A stretch of 44,498 bases of DNA. It comes from Shimazuella kribbensis DSM 45090. Lineage in GTDB: Bacteria; Bacillota; Bacilli; Thermoactinomycetales; Thermoactinomycetaceae. Numbering within the stretch: the first letter of the stretch is position 1; the number at the start of each line of letters is the position of its first letter. The stretch is from contig NZ_ATZF01000004.1 in assembly GCF_000428065.1 (NCBI RefSeq), positions 169 to 44,666 of the forward strand. The letters run 5' to 3'. Positions 27,974 through 36,926 of the stretch are shown piece by piece. A model generated the notes under the pieces. It searched no databases. It saw nothing but the letters and a program-made list of their open reading frames with translations, and was not told the DNA's origin. The position numbers were made by a program, and so were the translations under genes.

Positions 27974-28880
27974 GTGTGGATTGATAGATGGAAAGAGTAC
28001 TATAAATAGTCTTTAACATCGGTACATCTAAATCTTTTGGGGCTAGTCTAAGCAGTGTTCCATGAAAATGGTCCGTTTCAATAGGGGACCCTTTTTCCAT
28101 ATCGCGTAACATGGATGATTTCATGGCCCCGCCTAGCGTTCTCACTCGCCCCATTGTTTTTTCCCATACATCGTGATCGAGTGTAGGTTCTTGGGATTTC
28201 CCTATTGCACATATTTCATGTAGCAATCGCTCATAGTTCTCGATCCCGTTTGGTGACTCCAAGATAGGACCGATGCTGCTTCTTGTTAAACAGGTCATAC
28301 CTGCCATTGCACTGATAAAGATGTATTTTTTCCATATGTCATTGTTGATGTTTTCGCTAGCGATTGAATCGAGGTTTGCACCTTGAAATAATTCTTCTAT
28401 TGCCCCAATACGATTGCTTTTTTGGCCATCAAATTCACCATATATAATACGATGATTGGAGCTGTAGTGCTCCACTTCACCTAAAGAATTGAGTGTAGAT
28501 TCGATAAAACAAAGCCCACCGATCACACGATCCGCTCCAAAGTTCTGTTTGAGTATATCAAAATGCGCGATTCCGTTGAGTAATGGGAGAATCGTTGTAT
28601 TTTCTCCTACATAAGGATGAATGTTAGGAATGACTTCATTTAAGTGATAAGCCTTTGTCGTTAGAATTACTAAATCAAATGGCTTTGCTTGATCTCCCGC
28701 GACAAGGCTTTGAATGGATAAACGAGTATCACCTTTGACGCTACGAATAACCAATCCATTTGCCTCTAGTTGTTGTTGTCGTCTCTCTCTGACTAAAAAA
28801 GTAACATCTGCTCCTTTTTCAGCAAGGCGACCTCCAAAGTAACCTCCAACAGCACCAGCACCAACAAAAAGTACACGCAT
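27960..28880 (-). CDS. panE: 2-dehydropantoate 2-reductase (ketopantoate reductase)
   Basis: NADPH-dependent reduction of ketopantoate to pantoate for pantothenate and CoA synthesis. The 306-residue protein has the Rossmann motif LFVGAGAVGGYFGGRLAEKG, the central ILPLLNGIAHFD, the catalytic Lys segment NDIWKKYIFISAMAGMT and the C-terminal SSMLRDMEKGSPIETDH substrate region. These are characteristic of ApbA/PanE. It is monocistronic on the minus strand. Bacilli often carry several PanE-like paralogues, so a related 2-keto acid substrate remains possible. Confidence 0.88.
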   Translation of the reverse strand: MRVLFVGAGAVGGYFGGRLAEKGADVTFLVRERRQQQLEANGLVIRSVKGDTRLSIQSLVAGDQAKPFDLVILTTKAYHLNEVIPNIHPYVGENTTILPLLNGIAHFDILKQNFGADRVIGGLCFIESTLNSLGEVEHYSSNHRIIYGEFDGQKSNRIGAIEELFQGANLDSIASENINNDIWKKYIFISAMAGMTCLTRSSIGPILESPNGIENYERLLHEICAIGKSQEPTLDHDVWEKTMGRVRTLGGAMKSSMLRDMEKGSPIETDHFHGTLLRLAPKDLDVPMLKTIYSTLSIYQSTQAAK

Positions 28881-29180
28881 TTTTTTATCACTCCTATGTA
28901 GAGATTACATTCTAATTGTTATTTTACATGATAGGATAGTTTGTGAAAAAAGAAAGTCATAATTCATATATAAATAATAATCTATCATTACTGATTAAAA
29001 AAAAGGATCATGGATAATCGTTGATAGATAACTATTTCACAGAGATCCACACTCTATTTGGAAGGCTCTTTCATAATATCACTGATAAAAAAGAAGGAAA
29101 ACTATATGGTTATAAGGAAAAATACAGAATGATCATATATAAGGAAATCGGTAGATGGAGAAAAGGAGACGGACAGGTAG
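28881..29180. other. AT-rich intergenic region ahead of spo0F
   Basis: 300 bp, divergent between panE and spo0F, with no reading frame of note. A sigma-H promoter would be expected for spo0F. AAGGAAAA-like sequences occur (about 29094 and 29117) and GAAT follows at about 29128, but the spacing does not fit a proper sigma-H site, so I do not call one. Confidence 0.5.
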
Positions 29181-29546
29181 ATGAGTCCTAAAAAAATACT
29201 TGTAGTAGATGATCAATTTGGTATCCGAATATTAATTAAAGAAGTTTTTTCCAAAGATGATTTTGAAGTTTTTCAAGCTGCGAATGGAAAGCAAGCATTG
29301 GAGATTATTTCTTTGGAAGATCCTGATTTAATTTTATTAGATATGAAAATGCCTGGAATGGATGGATTGGAACTTTTGAGAAGATTGCAATTGGTTTCTT
29401 GCCGTTCCAAAGTCATCATGATGACGGCATATGGAGAATTGGATATGTTGGATGAGGCTACAAAGCTCGGGGCCCGTGCCCATTTTACAAAGCCTTTTGA
29501 TATTGAGGAGTTACGATCAGAAGTGATTCGCCAACTTGTCTCGTAA
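29181..29546 (+). CDS. spo0F: Sporulation phosphorelay response regulator Spo0F
   Basis: Single-domain receiver that takes phosphate from sporulation kinases and passes it to Spo0B and on to Spo0A. The 121 residues align position for position with B. subtilis Spo0F. They have acidic pocket D10-D11 (LVVDDQFGIR), phosphoacceptor D54 (LILLDMKMPGMDG), T82 (MTAYGELDM) and K104 (FTKPFD). There is no output domain. ATG 29181 is 13 bases from AAAGGAG, a little long. It shows that the organism is a spore former. It is followed 23 bp later by kal. Confidence 0.95.
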   Translation: MSPKKILVVDDQFGIRILIKEVFSKDDFEVFQAANGKQALEIISLEDPDLILLDMKMPGMDGLELLRRLQLVSCRSKVIMMTAYGELDMLDEATKLGARAHFTKPFDIEELRSEVIRQLVS

Positions 29547-29569
29547 AGGGAGGGGTTCTTATCGAATCC

Positions 29570-29929
29570 ATGATTCGTGTTCGTATCAGTAATCAAGAAG
29601 CTCACTATGGTGGAGGGCTAGTATCTGGTGCAAAAATACTAGGTTACTTTGGAGATGCAGCCACTGAAATTTTGATCCGACATGACGGGGATGAAGGGTT
29701 ATTTGTCGCATACGATGAGGTGCTTTTTCTTGCCCCCGTATATGCAGGTGATTTTCTAGAAGTGACAGCCAAGTTAGAGAAAATTGGTAATCGTTCACGA
29801 ACGATTTCGTTTCAAGCAGTAAAAGTAATTGAAGCAAGTAGAGATATATCCAATCCAACAAAAGCCCACGTTTTATCTTCCCCTTTGGTTGTGACCAAAG
29901 CATCAGGAACTTGTGTGATTCCTAAATAA
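29570..29929 (+). CDS. kal: 3-aminobutyryl-CoA ammonia lyase
   Basis: Hot-dog fold enzyme of lysine fermentation (3,5-diaminohexanoate pathway) that removes ammonia from L-3-aminobutyryl-CoA to give crotonyl-CoA. The 119 residues show the family pattern: IRVRISNQEAHYGGGLVSGA, ILGYFGDAATEILIRHDGDE, GLFVAYDEVLFLAPVYAGDF and the end KASGTCVIPK. The GDEGLF and Y-AGDF blocks are characteristic of Kal. The ribosome site AAAGGGAGGGG is about 15 bases from ATG 29570, so a non-standard start slightly upstream is possible. It lies between spo0F and kce and is presumably co-transcribed with both. Confidence 0.88.
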   Translation: MIRVRISNQEAHYGGGLVSGAKILGYFGDAATEILIRHDGDEGLFVAYDEVLFLAPVYAGDFLEVTAKLEKIGNRSRTISFQAVKVIEASRDISNPTKAHVLSSPLVVTKASGTCVIPK

Positions 29930-29941
29930 GGATGTGAGTTG

Positions 29942-30748
29942 ATGGATAAGCTGATCATAACAGCAGCACTAGTTGGTGCTGAAGTGATGCGGGCAGATAC
30001 ACCTTATTTACCGATCTCACCAGAAGAAATTGCGATCCAAGCAAAAGAAGTTTATGATGCTGGGGCCTCTATTGTGCATATACATGTCCGAGATAAAGAT
30101 GGCAAGCCTTCACAAGATCAGGCTTTGTATAAAGAAACCATGGATCGAATAAAAGCGAAATGTGATGTGATCATTCAAGTCTCAACAGGTGGAGCAGTAG
30201 GAATGAGTGATCAAGAGCGGCTACAACCTATTGCACTCTCCCCTGAAATGGCAACGTTGACAACCGGTTCTGTCAATTTTGGGAGAGAAGTTTTTTTAAA
30301 TACACCAGCACAATTAACTTTTTTTGCCACAGAAATGAAGAAGTTTGGTGTGCGTCCAGAATTTGAAATCTTTGATGCAGGAATGATTGCAAATGCGATG
30401 CATCTTGTGAAGAAAGGATATGTAACTGGGCATCTTCATTTTGATCTGGTTATGGGTGTTCCAGGTGCGATTCCTGCAACACCTGACCATCTCCTTTTTT
30501 TGGTGAGACAATTGCCAGTAGGGTGTACTTGGACAGTAGCAGGAATCGGTGCAAATCAATTGAACATGTCAATTTTTGGATTGTTATTAGGTGGGCATAT
30601 ACGTGTTGGTTTAGAAGATAATATTTATTATCGCAAAGGGGAATTAGCAACAAATCAGGCTTTGGTACAACGGATTGTTCGCATAGCAGAAGAATTAGGG
30701 AGACCAGTTTCTACTAGTAAAGAAGCGAGGAATATCCTAAAACTTTGA
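29942..30748 (+). CDS. kce: 3-keto-5-aminohexanoate cleavage enzyme
   Basis: Zinc-dependent BKACE-family enzyme that condenses/cleaves 3-keto-5-aminohexanoate with acetyl-CoA to acetoacetate (or acetoacetyl-CoA, depending on how CoA is transferred) and L-3-aminobutyryl-CoA. The 268-residue protein has the TIM-barrel signatures VGAEVMRADTPYLPISPEEI, the metal site ASIVHIHVRDKDGKPSQD (HxH), TLTTGSVNFG, FEIFDAGMI and HLHFDLVMGVPGA, then GLEDNIYYRKGELATNQ. ATG 29942 is preferred over the overlapping TTG 29939. It is 12 bp after kal. The other lysine-fermentation genes (kamA, kdd and so on) are not in this window. It ends before a terminator. Confidence 0.9.
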   Translation: MDKLIITAALVGAEVMRADTPYLPISPEEIAIQAKEVYDAGASIVHIHVRDKDGKPSQDQALYKETMDRIKAKCDVIIQVSTGGAVGMSDQERLQPIALSPEMATLTTGSVNFGREVFLNTPAQLTFFATEMKKFGVRPEFEIFDAGMIANAMHLVKKGYVTGHLHFDLVMGVPGAIPATPDHLLFLVRQLPVGCTWTVAGIGANQLNMSIFGLLLGGHIRVGLEDNIYYRKGELATNQALVQRIVRIAEELGRPVSTSKEARNILKL

Positions 30749-30786
30749 CCAAACTATGTCCTTGTACTAATATAGAGGAAAGCCTG

Positions 30787-30812
30787 GCCAACCTTTGGGG
30801 GTTGGCTTTTTG
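30787..30812 (+). terminator. Terminator after kce
   Basis: GCCAACC (30787-30793) pairs with GGTTGGC (30800-30806), followed by TTTTT. Confidence 0.85.
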
Positions 30813-30842
30813 GTGATTACATATAATAAAGGGGTAATGAGA

Positions 30843-31697
30843 ATGCCACTTGTCTCCATGAATGAATTTCTACCTAGAGCAAAAAAAGAAAAGTTTGCAG
30901 TAGGTCAATTTAATATGAATAACTTGGAGTTTGTCCAAGGTATTGCACAAGCAGCAAAGGAAGAGCAATCACCATTTATTTTTGGTGCTAGTGAAGGTGC
31001 CATTCGTTACATGGGAATCAAAAATGTTGTAGCATTAGCTCGCATTGCTGCAGAAGAGTCTGGAGTACCTGTAGCACTTCATCTCGACCATGGCAGTAGC
31101 TTCGAAGTAGTGATGCAATGTATTCGTGAAGGCTTCTCATCGGTTATGTTTGATGGTTCTCATTATCCACTTGAAGAAAATATTCGGCTTACCAAACAAG
31201 TGGTGGCAGCAGCACACGCAGTTGGCATTTCTGTAGAAGGTGAGTTAGGAACGATTGGCGGCGTAGAAGATGATCTCGATGTTGCAGAAGAAGATGCATC
31301 GATTGCGAATGCTGCTGAAGCGATTCGTTTTTGGCAAGAGACCCGTGTAGATGCGATGGCAATAGCAGTAGGAACTGCACATGGTATGTACAAAGGGGAA
31401 CCAAAAATTCACTATGACATTATCGATGAAGTTTCTCAAGCGATAGAGGCTCCAATTGTACTGCACGGCGGTTCTGGTGTACCAGATGAATCTATTCAAA
31501 AGGCGATCTCTTTTGGAGCAGCCAAAATCAATGTAAATACGGAAAATCAAGTAGCTAGTGTTAATGTAGTTCGTGAGCTATTGTCCTCTAAACCTGATAT
31601 GATTGATCCTCGAAAATATTTGGGGCCAGCACGTGAAGCAATTAAAGAAGTTGTTCGCGGGAAAATGCGTTTATTTGGAAGCTCTCATAAAGCTTAA
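30843..31697 (+). CDS. fbaA: Class II fructose-bisphosphate aldolase
   Basis: Zinc-dependent aldolase of glycolysis/gluconeogenesis (fructose 1,6-bisphosphate to DHAP and G3P). The 284-residue protein begins MPLVSMNEFLPRAKKEKFAV. It has the metal/catalytic motif VALHLDHGSSFE, SVEGELGTIGGVEDD, AIAVGTAHGMYKGEPKI and IVLHGGSGVPDE with INVNTE. ATG 30843 lies eight bases after AAAGGGG; an upstream in-frame start at 30795 is inside the kce terminator. It is in the conserved spo0F-fba-tal block and is followed 24 bp later by the transaldolase gene. Confidence 0.96.
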   Translation: MPLVSMNEFLPRAKKEKFAVGQFNMNNLEFVQGIAQAAKEEQSPFIFGASEGAIRYMGIKNVVALARIAAEESGVPVALHLDHGSSFEVVMQCIREGFSSVMFDGSHYPLEENIRLTKQVVAAAHAVGISVEGELGTIGGVEDDLDVAEEDASIANAAEAIRFWQETRVDAMAIAVGTAHGMYKGEPKIHYDIIDEVSQAIEAPIVLHGGSGVPDESIQKAISFGAAKINVNTENQVASVNVVRELLSSKPDMIDPRKYLGPAREAIKEVVRGKMRLFGSSHKA

Positions 31698-31721
31698 CTC
31701 AACAAAGAAAGGATTTTTATC

Positions 31722-32363
31722 ATGAAAATATTTTTGGACACTGCACATGTTGATGAAGTAAAAGAAGTAGTGCCTCTCGGTATTGTTGCTGGAGTTACCA
31801 CCAATCCATCCCTTATTGTTAAATCCGGTCGAGTATTTGAAGATGTTTTAAAAGAGCTAGTAACAATGGTAGATGGATCAATAAGCGCTGAAGTGATGAG
31901 CCCCGATGCTCAGGGTATGATCGAAGAGGGAGAAAGATTAGCTGCGATTGCACCACAGATCACCATCAAATGCCCGATGACTTGGGAAGGCTTAAAGGCT
32001 GTTCATCACTTTGCTCAAAAAGGTATTAAAACGAATGTAACGCTTATTTTTTCTGTAAATCAAGCACTGATCGCTGCACGTGCAGGTGCTACATATGTAA
32101 GCCCATTCGTCGGACGATTGGACGACATTGGAGAAGAAGGGATTTACTTGATTGAACAAGTAGCTGAATTGTTCCGCACCCATTCCCTGCCTACCCAAAT
32201 CATTGCCGCTAGTATCCGCAATCCAATTCATGTAACACAAGCTGCTATGGCTGGGGCACATATTGCAACAATGCCTTACAGCGTGGTAAAAACATTGGTT
32301 TCCCATCCATTAACTACACAAGGTATTGAAAAGTTTGAGTCCGACTGGAAGAGCCGCAAATAA
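31722..32363 (+). CDS. tal: Transaldolase of the Fsa/TalC family
   Basis: Small transaldolase/fructose-6-phosphate aldolase type protein of 213 residues, for the non-oxidative pentose phosphate pathway. It begins [20 protein letters not shown], followed by [13 protein letters not shown]. The Schiff-base Lys is in [14 protein letters not shown], and [20 protein letters not shown] and [11 protein letters not shown] follow. This is YwjH/TalC of Bacillus by order and length. It ends at a terminator. In B. subtilis the next gene is murAB; here it is missing. Confidence 0.94.
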   Translation: MKIFLDTAHVDEVKEVVPLGIVAGVTTNPSLIVKSGRVFEDVLKELVTMVDGSISAEVMSPDAQGMIEEGERLAAIAPQITIKCPMTWEGLKAVHHFAQKGIKTNVTLIFSVNQALIAARAGATYVSPFVGRLDDIGEEGIYLIEQVAELFRTHSLPTQIIAASIRNPIHVTQAAMAGAHIATMPYSVVKTLVSHPLTTQGIEKFESDWKSRK

Positions 32364-32371
32364 TACTACTG

Positions 32372-32406
32372 GGCTTGGTACACCGTGCCAGGCCAATTCT
32401 TTTTTC
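32372..32406 (+). terminator. Terminator after tal
   Basis: GGCTTGGTAC - ACC - GTGCCAGGCC (32372-32394) forms a 10-bp stem with G-T pairs, followed by AATTCTTTTTTC. Confidence 0.8.
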
Positions 32407-32603
32407 TAGTGGAGTAAGTCGACCTCACTTTCCTCTTTCCCAGCGAGCCTTCGATCGTTCTTTTGGAGGCCTGGCCCAATAGGTTAGTTTTCTTTGTGAA
32501 GCTTACAGAAAAAAGTGAGGTTTTCTAAGAATATATTTAGTTGATTATTCCAAATTAGCGTTGCATGTGTTACCTTACAAAGAAGAAGAAGGAGTTGAAG
32601 CAA

Positions 32604-33572
32604 TTGGAACGAAGTTTATCGATGGAGCTTGTACGTGTAACGGAAGCAGCTGCTATTGCTTCTGGCAGATGGATGGGTTTTGGCAAGAAAAACGAAGCCG
32701 ATGAAGCGGCGACCTCTGCAATGAGAAAAGTATTTGATACGATTCATATGCAAGGGACAGTTGTGATTGGTGAAGGTGAAATGGATGAAGCACCTATGCT
32801 CTATATTGGGGAGACTTTAGGGACAGGTCTTGAGCCAAAGGTAGATGTAGCTGTAGATCCATTGGAAGGTACCAATATTCTTGCTAGTGGCACATGGAAT
32901 GCTCTTGCCATTATCGCGATTGCAGATCAAGGCTGTCTTTTACATGCCCCTGACATGTATATGGATAAAATCGCAGTAGGACCAAAAGCAGTTGGGTTGG
33001 TAGACTTGGATGCTTCAGTAGAAGATAACTTAAAGGCTGTAGCAAGAGCAAATGGAAAAGATGTCGAAGATTTAGTAGCTGCATTGCTCAATCGTCCGCG
33101 TCATGCTAAATTGATTGAAGATATCCGCAAAGCTGGAGCAAGGATCAAATTGATCTCAGATGGTGATGTAGCAGCTGCAATCAACACCGGATTTCCGGAT
33201 ACAGGTGTGGACATTTTATTTGGTTCAGGCGGTGCTCCTGAAGGTGTGTTAGCTGCTGTTGCATTGAAATGTCTAGGTGGAGATTTTCAAGGAAGATTGT
33301 TACCAGAAGACGAAGCACAGAGACAACGCTGTTTAGAAATGGGGATCAAAGATCCATCACGCATTCTTCGTATGGAAGATTTGGTAAAAGGTGACGATGC
33401 AATCTTTGCTGCCACTGGTGTGACAGATGGAGAATTATTAAAAGGTGTACGTTACAAAGGAACTACTGCAACAACACAATCATTGGTTATGCGTGCCAAA
33501 ACAGGTACGGTAAGATTTATTGATGGTACTCATCGATTAGAAAAGAAACCGAATTTGGTCTTAGGGACCTAA
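32604..33572 (+). CDS. glpX: Class II fructose-1,6-bisphosphatase
   Basis: Gluconeogenic phosphatase of 322 residues. It has the class II sequence [20 protein letters not shown], the metal site [40 protein letters not shown] and the lithium-sensitive-phosphatase fold segment [20 protein letters not shown]. The start is TTG 32604 with AAGGAG (32589-32594) nine bases upstream. Upstream in-frame codons are Lys-rich and unlikely to be coding. It is followed closely by rho. Confidence 0.93.
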   Translation: MERSLSMELVRVTEAAAIASGRWMGFGKKNEADEAATSAMRKVFDTIHMQGTVVIGEGEMDEAPMLYIGETLGTGLEPKVDVAVDPLEGTNILASGTWNALAIIAIADQGCLLHAPDMYMDKIAVGPKAVGLVDLDASVEDNLKAVARANGKDVEDLVAALLNRPRHAKLIEDIRKAGARIKLISDGDVAAAINTGFPDTGVDILFGSGGAPEGVLAAVALKCLGGDFQGRLLPEDEAQRQRCLEMGIKDPSRILRMEDLVKGDDAIFAATGVTDGELLKGVRYKGTTATTQSLVMRAKTGTVRFIDGTHRLEKKPNLVLGT

Positions 33573-33581
33573 GCTGAAAAA

Positions 33582-34862
33582 GTGGTGAATGAATTGGATT
33601 ATACAATCAGCGAATTGGAAAATCAGAAGCTTACAGAGCTTTATAAATTGGCCAAGCGTTATCAAATACCTTATTATGGTCAGATGAAAAAGAAAGAACT
33701 TATTTTCTCTATTCTTAAAGCAAATGCAGAAAAAGATGGATTTTTCTTTATGGAAGGGGTATTAGATATCCTATCAGAAGGGTATGGATTTCTTCGTCCC
33801 ATTAACTTCCTCCCATCATCTGAAGATATTTACATCTCAGCTTCGCAGATCCGTCGATTTGATTTGCGTGCAGGGGATTTAGTTTCTGGTAAAGTGAGAC
33901 CTCCCAAGGAAAATGAGCGATATTATGGATTGCTTCATGTAGAAGCTGTAAACGGCGCAGATCCGGAAACAGCAGGTGAAAGACTTCACTTTGCAGGACT
34001 TACCCCACTATATCCACAAGAGCGTTTACTACTAGAAACCGCACCACACAAAACATCCACTCGAATCATGGATTTGATTGCTCCCGTAGGACTTGGACAA
34101 CGTGGTTTGATCGTTGCGCAGCCAAAGGCTGGGAAAACGATGTTACTAAAAGAAATTGCCAATAGTATTTCTGAGAATCGACCAGATATAGAGTTATTTG
34201 TTTTGCTCATTGATGAAAGACCTGAGGAAGTTACAGATATGCAACGTTCTGTAAAAGGAGAAGTAGTCAGCTCTACTTTTGACGAATTACCTGAGAATCA
34301 TATCAAAGTAGCAGAATTGGTTTTGGAACGTGCTCAGCGGCTTGTCGAGCACAAACGAGATGTTGTCATTTTATTAGATAGCATTACTCGTTTAGCTCGT
34401 GCTTACAATTTGGTAATACCTCCAAGTGGTCGAACATTATCTGGTGGTATTGACCCTGCTGCGTTTCATCGTCCTAAGCGATTTTTTGGAGCAGCAAGAA
34501 ATATTGAAGAAGGTGGTAGTTTAACGATTTTGGCTACCGCATTAGTCGATACTGGATCACGGATGGATGATGTGATTTATGAAGAGTTTAAAGGGACTGG
34601 TAATTTAGAGCTTCATCTTGACCGTAAGTTGGCAGAGCGTCGAATCTTTCCTGCTATCGATATTCGTAAATCTGGGACAAGACGGGAAGAATTATTACTT
34701 TCGAAAGACGAGCTAGATAAATTATGGTCCATCCGTAAAGGATTGAGTGATAACCACGATTTTACTGATGCTTTTCTTCGTAAACTTAAAAATAGCAAGA
34801 ACAATCAAGAGTTCCTATCCACACTAGAGTCGCGTCCTCCTGAAAGAAAAAAAGCCCATTAA
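33582..34862 (+). CDS. rho: Transcription termination factor Rho
   Basis: Hexameric RNA helicase that ends transcription. The 426 residues include the N-terminal helical domain ([20 protein letters not shown]), cold-shock-like RNA-binding region ([38 protein letters not shown]), Walker [15 protein letters not shown], Walker [16 protein letters not shown], the Q-loop [10 protein letters not shown] and R-loop [23 protein letters not shown] 33582 and GTG 33585 are both plausible starts; the ribosome site is weak. It is nine bp after glpX, so coupled to it. Confidence 0.97.
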   Translation: MVNELDYTISELENQKLTELYKLAKRYQIPYYGQMKKKELIFSILKANAEKDGFFFMEGVLDILSEGYGFLRPINFLPSSEDIYISASQIRRFDLRAGDLVSGKVRPPKENERYYGLLHVEAVNGADPETAGERLHFAGLTPLYPQERLLLETAPHKTSTRIMDLIAPVGLGQRGLIVAQPKAGKTMLLKEIANSISENRPDIELFVLLIDERPEEVTDMQRSVKGEVVSSTFDELPENHIKVAELVLERAQRLVEHKRDVVILLDSITRLARAYNLVIPPSGRTLSGGIDPAAFHRPKRFFGAARNIEEGGSLTILATALVDTGSRMDDVIYEEFKGTGNLELHLDRKLAERRIFPAIDIRKSGTRREELLLSKDELDKLWSIRKGLSDNHDFTDAFLRKLKNSKNNQEFLSTLESRPPERKKAH

Positions 34863-34872
34863 TACCTAACGG

Positions 34873-34913
34873 ACCCCCTGTTCTTCTCCGCCTGGAGGAA
34901 TGAGAACAAGGGG
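34873..34913. terminator. Shared terminator of rho and the repeat-protein gene
   Basis: CCCCCTGTTCTT pairs with GAGAACAAGGGG around a GC-rich loop, followed by TTTGTTATT. Confidence 0.8.
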
Positions 34914-34920
34914 TTTGTTA

Positions 34921-35274
34921 TTAGATGCAGCGATTACAATTTCTTACTGTAAAGGAATCAATTAAAATCCATTCACGTCCAAGACGATTCGCACAACGTG
35001 AATTCCGACTTTGACACACTTTTCTTATTCTCCCAGAACGACGGTGACGATAAACACAGCAGCGCACATTTCGTCTGAGTCCATCATGATCACGATGGTC
35101 ATGATCACGATGGTCACGATCACGGTGGTCACGATCACGATCTCGTTGAGCTAAATCAGAGTAAAAAGGGTTGTCAAAAGCATAAAAATTGTCATATGCC
35201 TCCTCGAAATCATCGAAATCATCATCTTCAAACTCATTATCAAATGTGTTCAAATACTCATCCATGTAATCCAT
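34921..35274 (-). CDS. Acidic / His-Arg-Asp repeat / Cys-rich protein
   Basis: A three-part protein of 117 residues. The N-terminus is acidic and aromatic (MDYMDEYLNTFDNEFEDDDF, DDFEEAYDNFYAF). The middle is a low-complexity charged run built from DHRD, DRDH and HDHRD units. The C-terminus is basic with six cysteines (RRNVRCCVYRHRRSGRIRKV then CQSRNSRC...NCNRCI). ATG 35274 has a perfect AGGAGG six bases away; an in-frame codon at 35301 is not needed. Low-complexity plus Cys-rich tails are common in spore coat proteins, and the host sporulates, so a coat or exosporium role is a reasonable guess only. Confidence 0.6.
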   Translation of the reverse strand: MDYMDEYLNTFDNEFEDDDFDDFEEAYDNFYAFDNPFYSDLAQRDRDRDHRDRDHRDHDHRDHDGLRRNVRCCVYRHRRSGRIRKVCQSRNSRCANRLGREWILIDSFTVRNCNRCI

Positions 35275-35570
35275 CTTTTTCCTCCTTTTTTGAGTAGACA
35301 AGGCAGAATCTTATCTACGTGAAAGCCGTTTTTTCTAAAGTCTTCATCATGAGCAAAGACTCTTTAACTAGTTATGCAGATGGTTATTTGGTTGTTTGGA
35401 CAAGAGCCTAATTTATTTGAAAATCGCGATAGGAAAGGGCGAATACCGTTTTTTTGACTCTTGTCTCTAGTCGAATATAGATATTTCTAGGCAAATGTTT
35501 TCATATGTTGTGGGCATTGTGCATAGATTGGAAACATGGGTACCCAATATCATGGATATGAGGTGTTGTG

Positions 35571-36548
35571 ATGTCTGGTAAGAAGACGCTCCTAGCCTCG
35601 AGTATCGGTGTATGTACAGTTTCGGCTGCTACAGCTGTAGCGTGGGCTGGAAACACAGACTCCCATCCGATTGTGGCGAAATTGCTCACACAGAGTAAGC
35701 CTAGTGGGAAGGTGGCACTTGATGCCAAGGAGATTCTTTATCAATCAGGAAAGCAACTGACCATCTCCATTGGAAATAAGCTCACATATGAAGTGAGAAA
35801 AGGGGATACGTTGTATGAAATCGGACTTCGCCATGGTGTTCATTACCGAGAAGTTGCAAAACTAAACAATATTACTAATCCTAATAAGTTAAGGGCTGGT
35901 ATGAAGCTAAAAATGCCATTGGCAATCAAGGATCATATTTCGAAAGGCGGGGAAATGGCCTATCAACTTTGCCGTAAGCACCGTATGTCATTGCAGTTAT
36001 TTTTCAAATTAAATCCAAAGGTGAATTTGTTAGAACCACTCGATGCAGGGCAAAAAGTATTTATCGTAAAGAAGGAGAAAGTTCCTGTTGTTCAACCGAC
36101 ACCAAAAAATCTGAAAATAAAGAACAAACATAAAGTAGTGTTGGTTAGTAAGCGCGATAAGGTTTCTGTTGGAAACTTTGAGTTTCAGTGGCCAGTATCT
36201 GGGATGATCACCAGTAATTTTGGCTGGCGAAATGGCCGTATGCACAAAGGGTTAGATATTTGGAGCTCGAAAAAAGCAAAACAAGCAATTGACGCATCAC
36301 TTGGTGGGAAAGTAATCAAAGCAGGTTATCATAGTGGCTATGGAAACATGGTGATTATCGATCATGGTGGAGGATGGAAGACCTTATATGCCCACTTAAG
36401 TCGTATATCCGTAGGTACAGGTCAATACGTAGATACAGGGCAAAAATTAGGCTATATGGGGCAGACCGGAAATGCAACAGGTTATCATCTGCATTTTGAG
36501 GTACATAAAAATGAGGATGTTATTAATCCATTACGAGTTCTAAAGTAA
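35571..36548 (+). CDS. LysM / M23 metallopeptidase, secreted
   Basis: Exported cell-wall endopeptidase of 325 residues. The N-terminus is a signal peptide or anchor (KKTLLASSIGVCTVSAATAVAWA). LysM 1 is at about 77-122 (YEVRKGDTLYEIGLRHGVHY); a second, degenerate LysM is at about 125-175 (AYQLCRKHRMSLQLFFKLNP). The M23 domain is at about 200-325 with the zinc motifs HKGLDI and HLHFEV. All zinc ligands look present, so it is probably active. ATG 35571 follows GAGGTG. A sigma-E/K-like pair (ATATTT and CATATGTT, 15 bp apart) lies upstream, so spore-related expression is possible but not shown. Confidence 0.9.
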   Translation: MSGKKTLLASSIGVCTVSAATAVAWAGNTDSHPIVAKLLTQSKPSGKVALDAKEILYQSGKQLTISIGNKLTYEVRKGDTLYEIGLRHGVHYREVAKLNNITNPNKLRAGMKLKMPLAIKDHISKGGEMAYQLCRKHRMSLQLFFKLNPKVNLLEPLDAGQKVFIVKKEKVPVVQPTPKNLKIKNKHKVVLVSKRDKVSVGNFEFQWPVSGMITSNFGWRNGRMHKGLDIWSSKKAKQAIDASLGGKVIKAGYHSGYGNMVIIDHGGGWKTLYAHLSRISVGTGQYVDTGQKLGYMGQTGNATGYHLHFEVHKNEDVINPLRVLK

Positions 36549-36556
36549 GTAGGGAA

Positions 36557-36605
36557 AAGAGACATTTGCTAAATCGAATTAGACGCAAATGTCTCTTTTG
36601 TTTTA
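36557..36605. terminator. Terminator after the peptidase gene
   Basis: GAGACATTTGC (36559-36569) pairs with GCAAATGTCTC (36585-36595), followed by TTTTGTTTT; it also overlaps the stop of the convergent small gene. Confidence 0.85.
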
Positions 36606-36749
36606 GCTGAAATAATTAATTGCCTCATATACAACAGCAACCCCAAGGCCAATATATAGCAAAAGTTCAAGGTAATCAGAAATAGATAAGGATGCCCAAA
36701 ACCCCGTTTTTTCGTTTTTTGTGGGAGTGTTGTTTTTTTGTTCTGTCAT
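36603..36749 (-). CDS. Small single-pass membrane protein, 48 residues
   Basis: A short gene on the minus strand. A polar N-terminus (MTEQKNNTPTKNEKTGFWAS) is followed by one clear TM helix (LELLLYIGLGVAVVYEAINY) and a Ser end. ATG 36749 is preceded by AGGGAAG at a normal distance. It is convergent with the LysM/M23 gene and shares its terminator. The family is not recognised; the size and topology resemble small envelope or sporulation membrane proteins. Confidence 0.65.
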   Translation of the reverse strand: MTEQKNNTPTKNEKTGFWASLSISDYLELLLYIGLGVAVVYEAINYFS

Positions 36750-36926
36750 GGATAACTTCCCTTCTCATTTTACAGAATTTTGCCGACTGAAAGTCCACGG
36801 TTTCAATCGTGGGATGAAAGACGGCGTTGCTCAGTATCCCCTTCTAGGGATGCTTAGAGCAACAATCTTTGTCTTCATTTTTTTGTTGATGTTGCATTAT
36901 AATGGTTAAACTAATACATTTAAACG

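Noticed and set aside
29090-29140. Sigma-H promoter for spo0F
   Set aside because: AGGA and GAAT motifs are present but their spacing does not fit the 11-12 bp required; expected by biology but not supported by sequence.
22611-32425. 14-bp match GTGAGGTCGACTTA at 22612-22625, inverted at 32414-32427
   Set aside because: A few 14-bp matches are expected by chance in a window of this size, and the flanks do not align.
32406-32483. Minus-strand fragment ending ESEVDLLH as a gene remnant
   Set aside because: Only about 25 codons, no start codon, and another frame is equally open through the terminator, so there is no support for a coding origin.
32407-32603. T-box or riboswitch ahead of glpX
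   Set aside because: CCTCACTTT and AAAGTGAGG can pair at long range, but no T-box sequence, specifier loop or known aptamer core is present.
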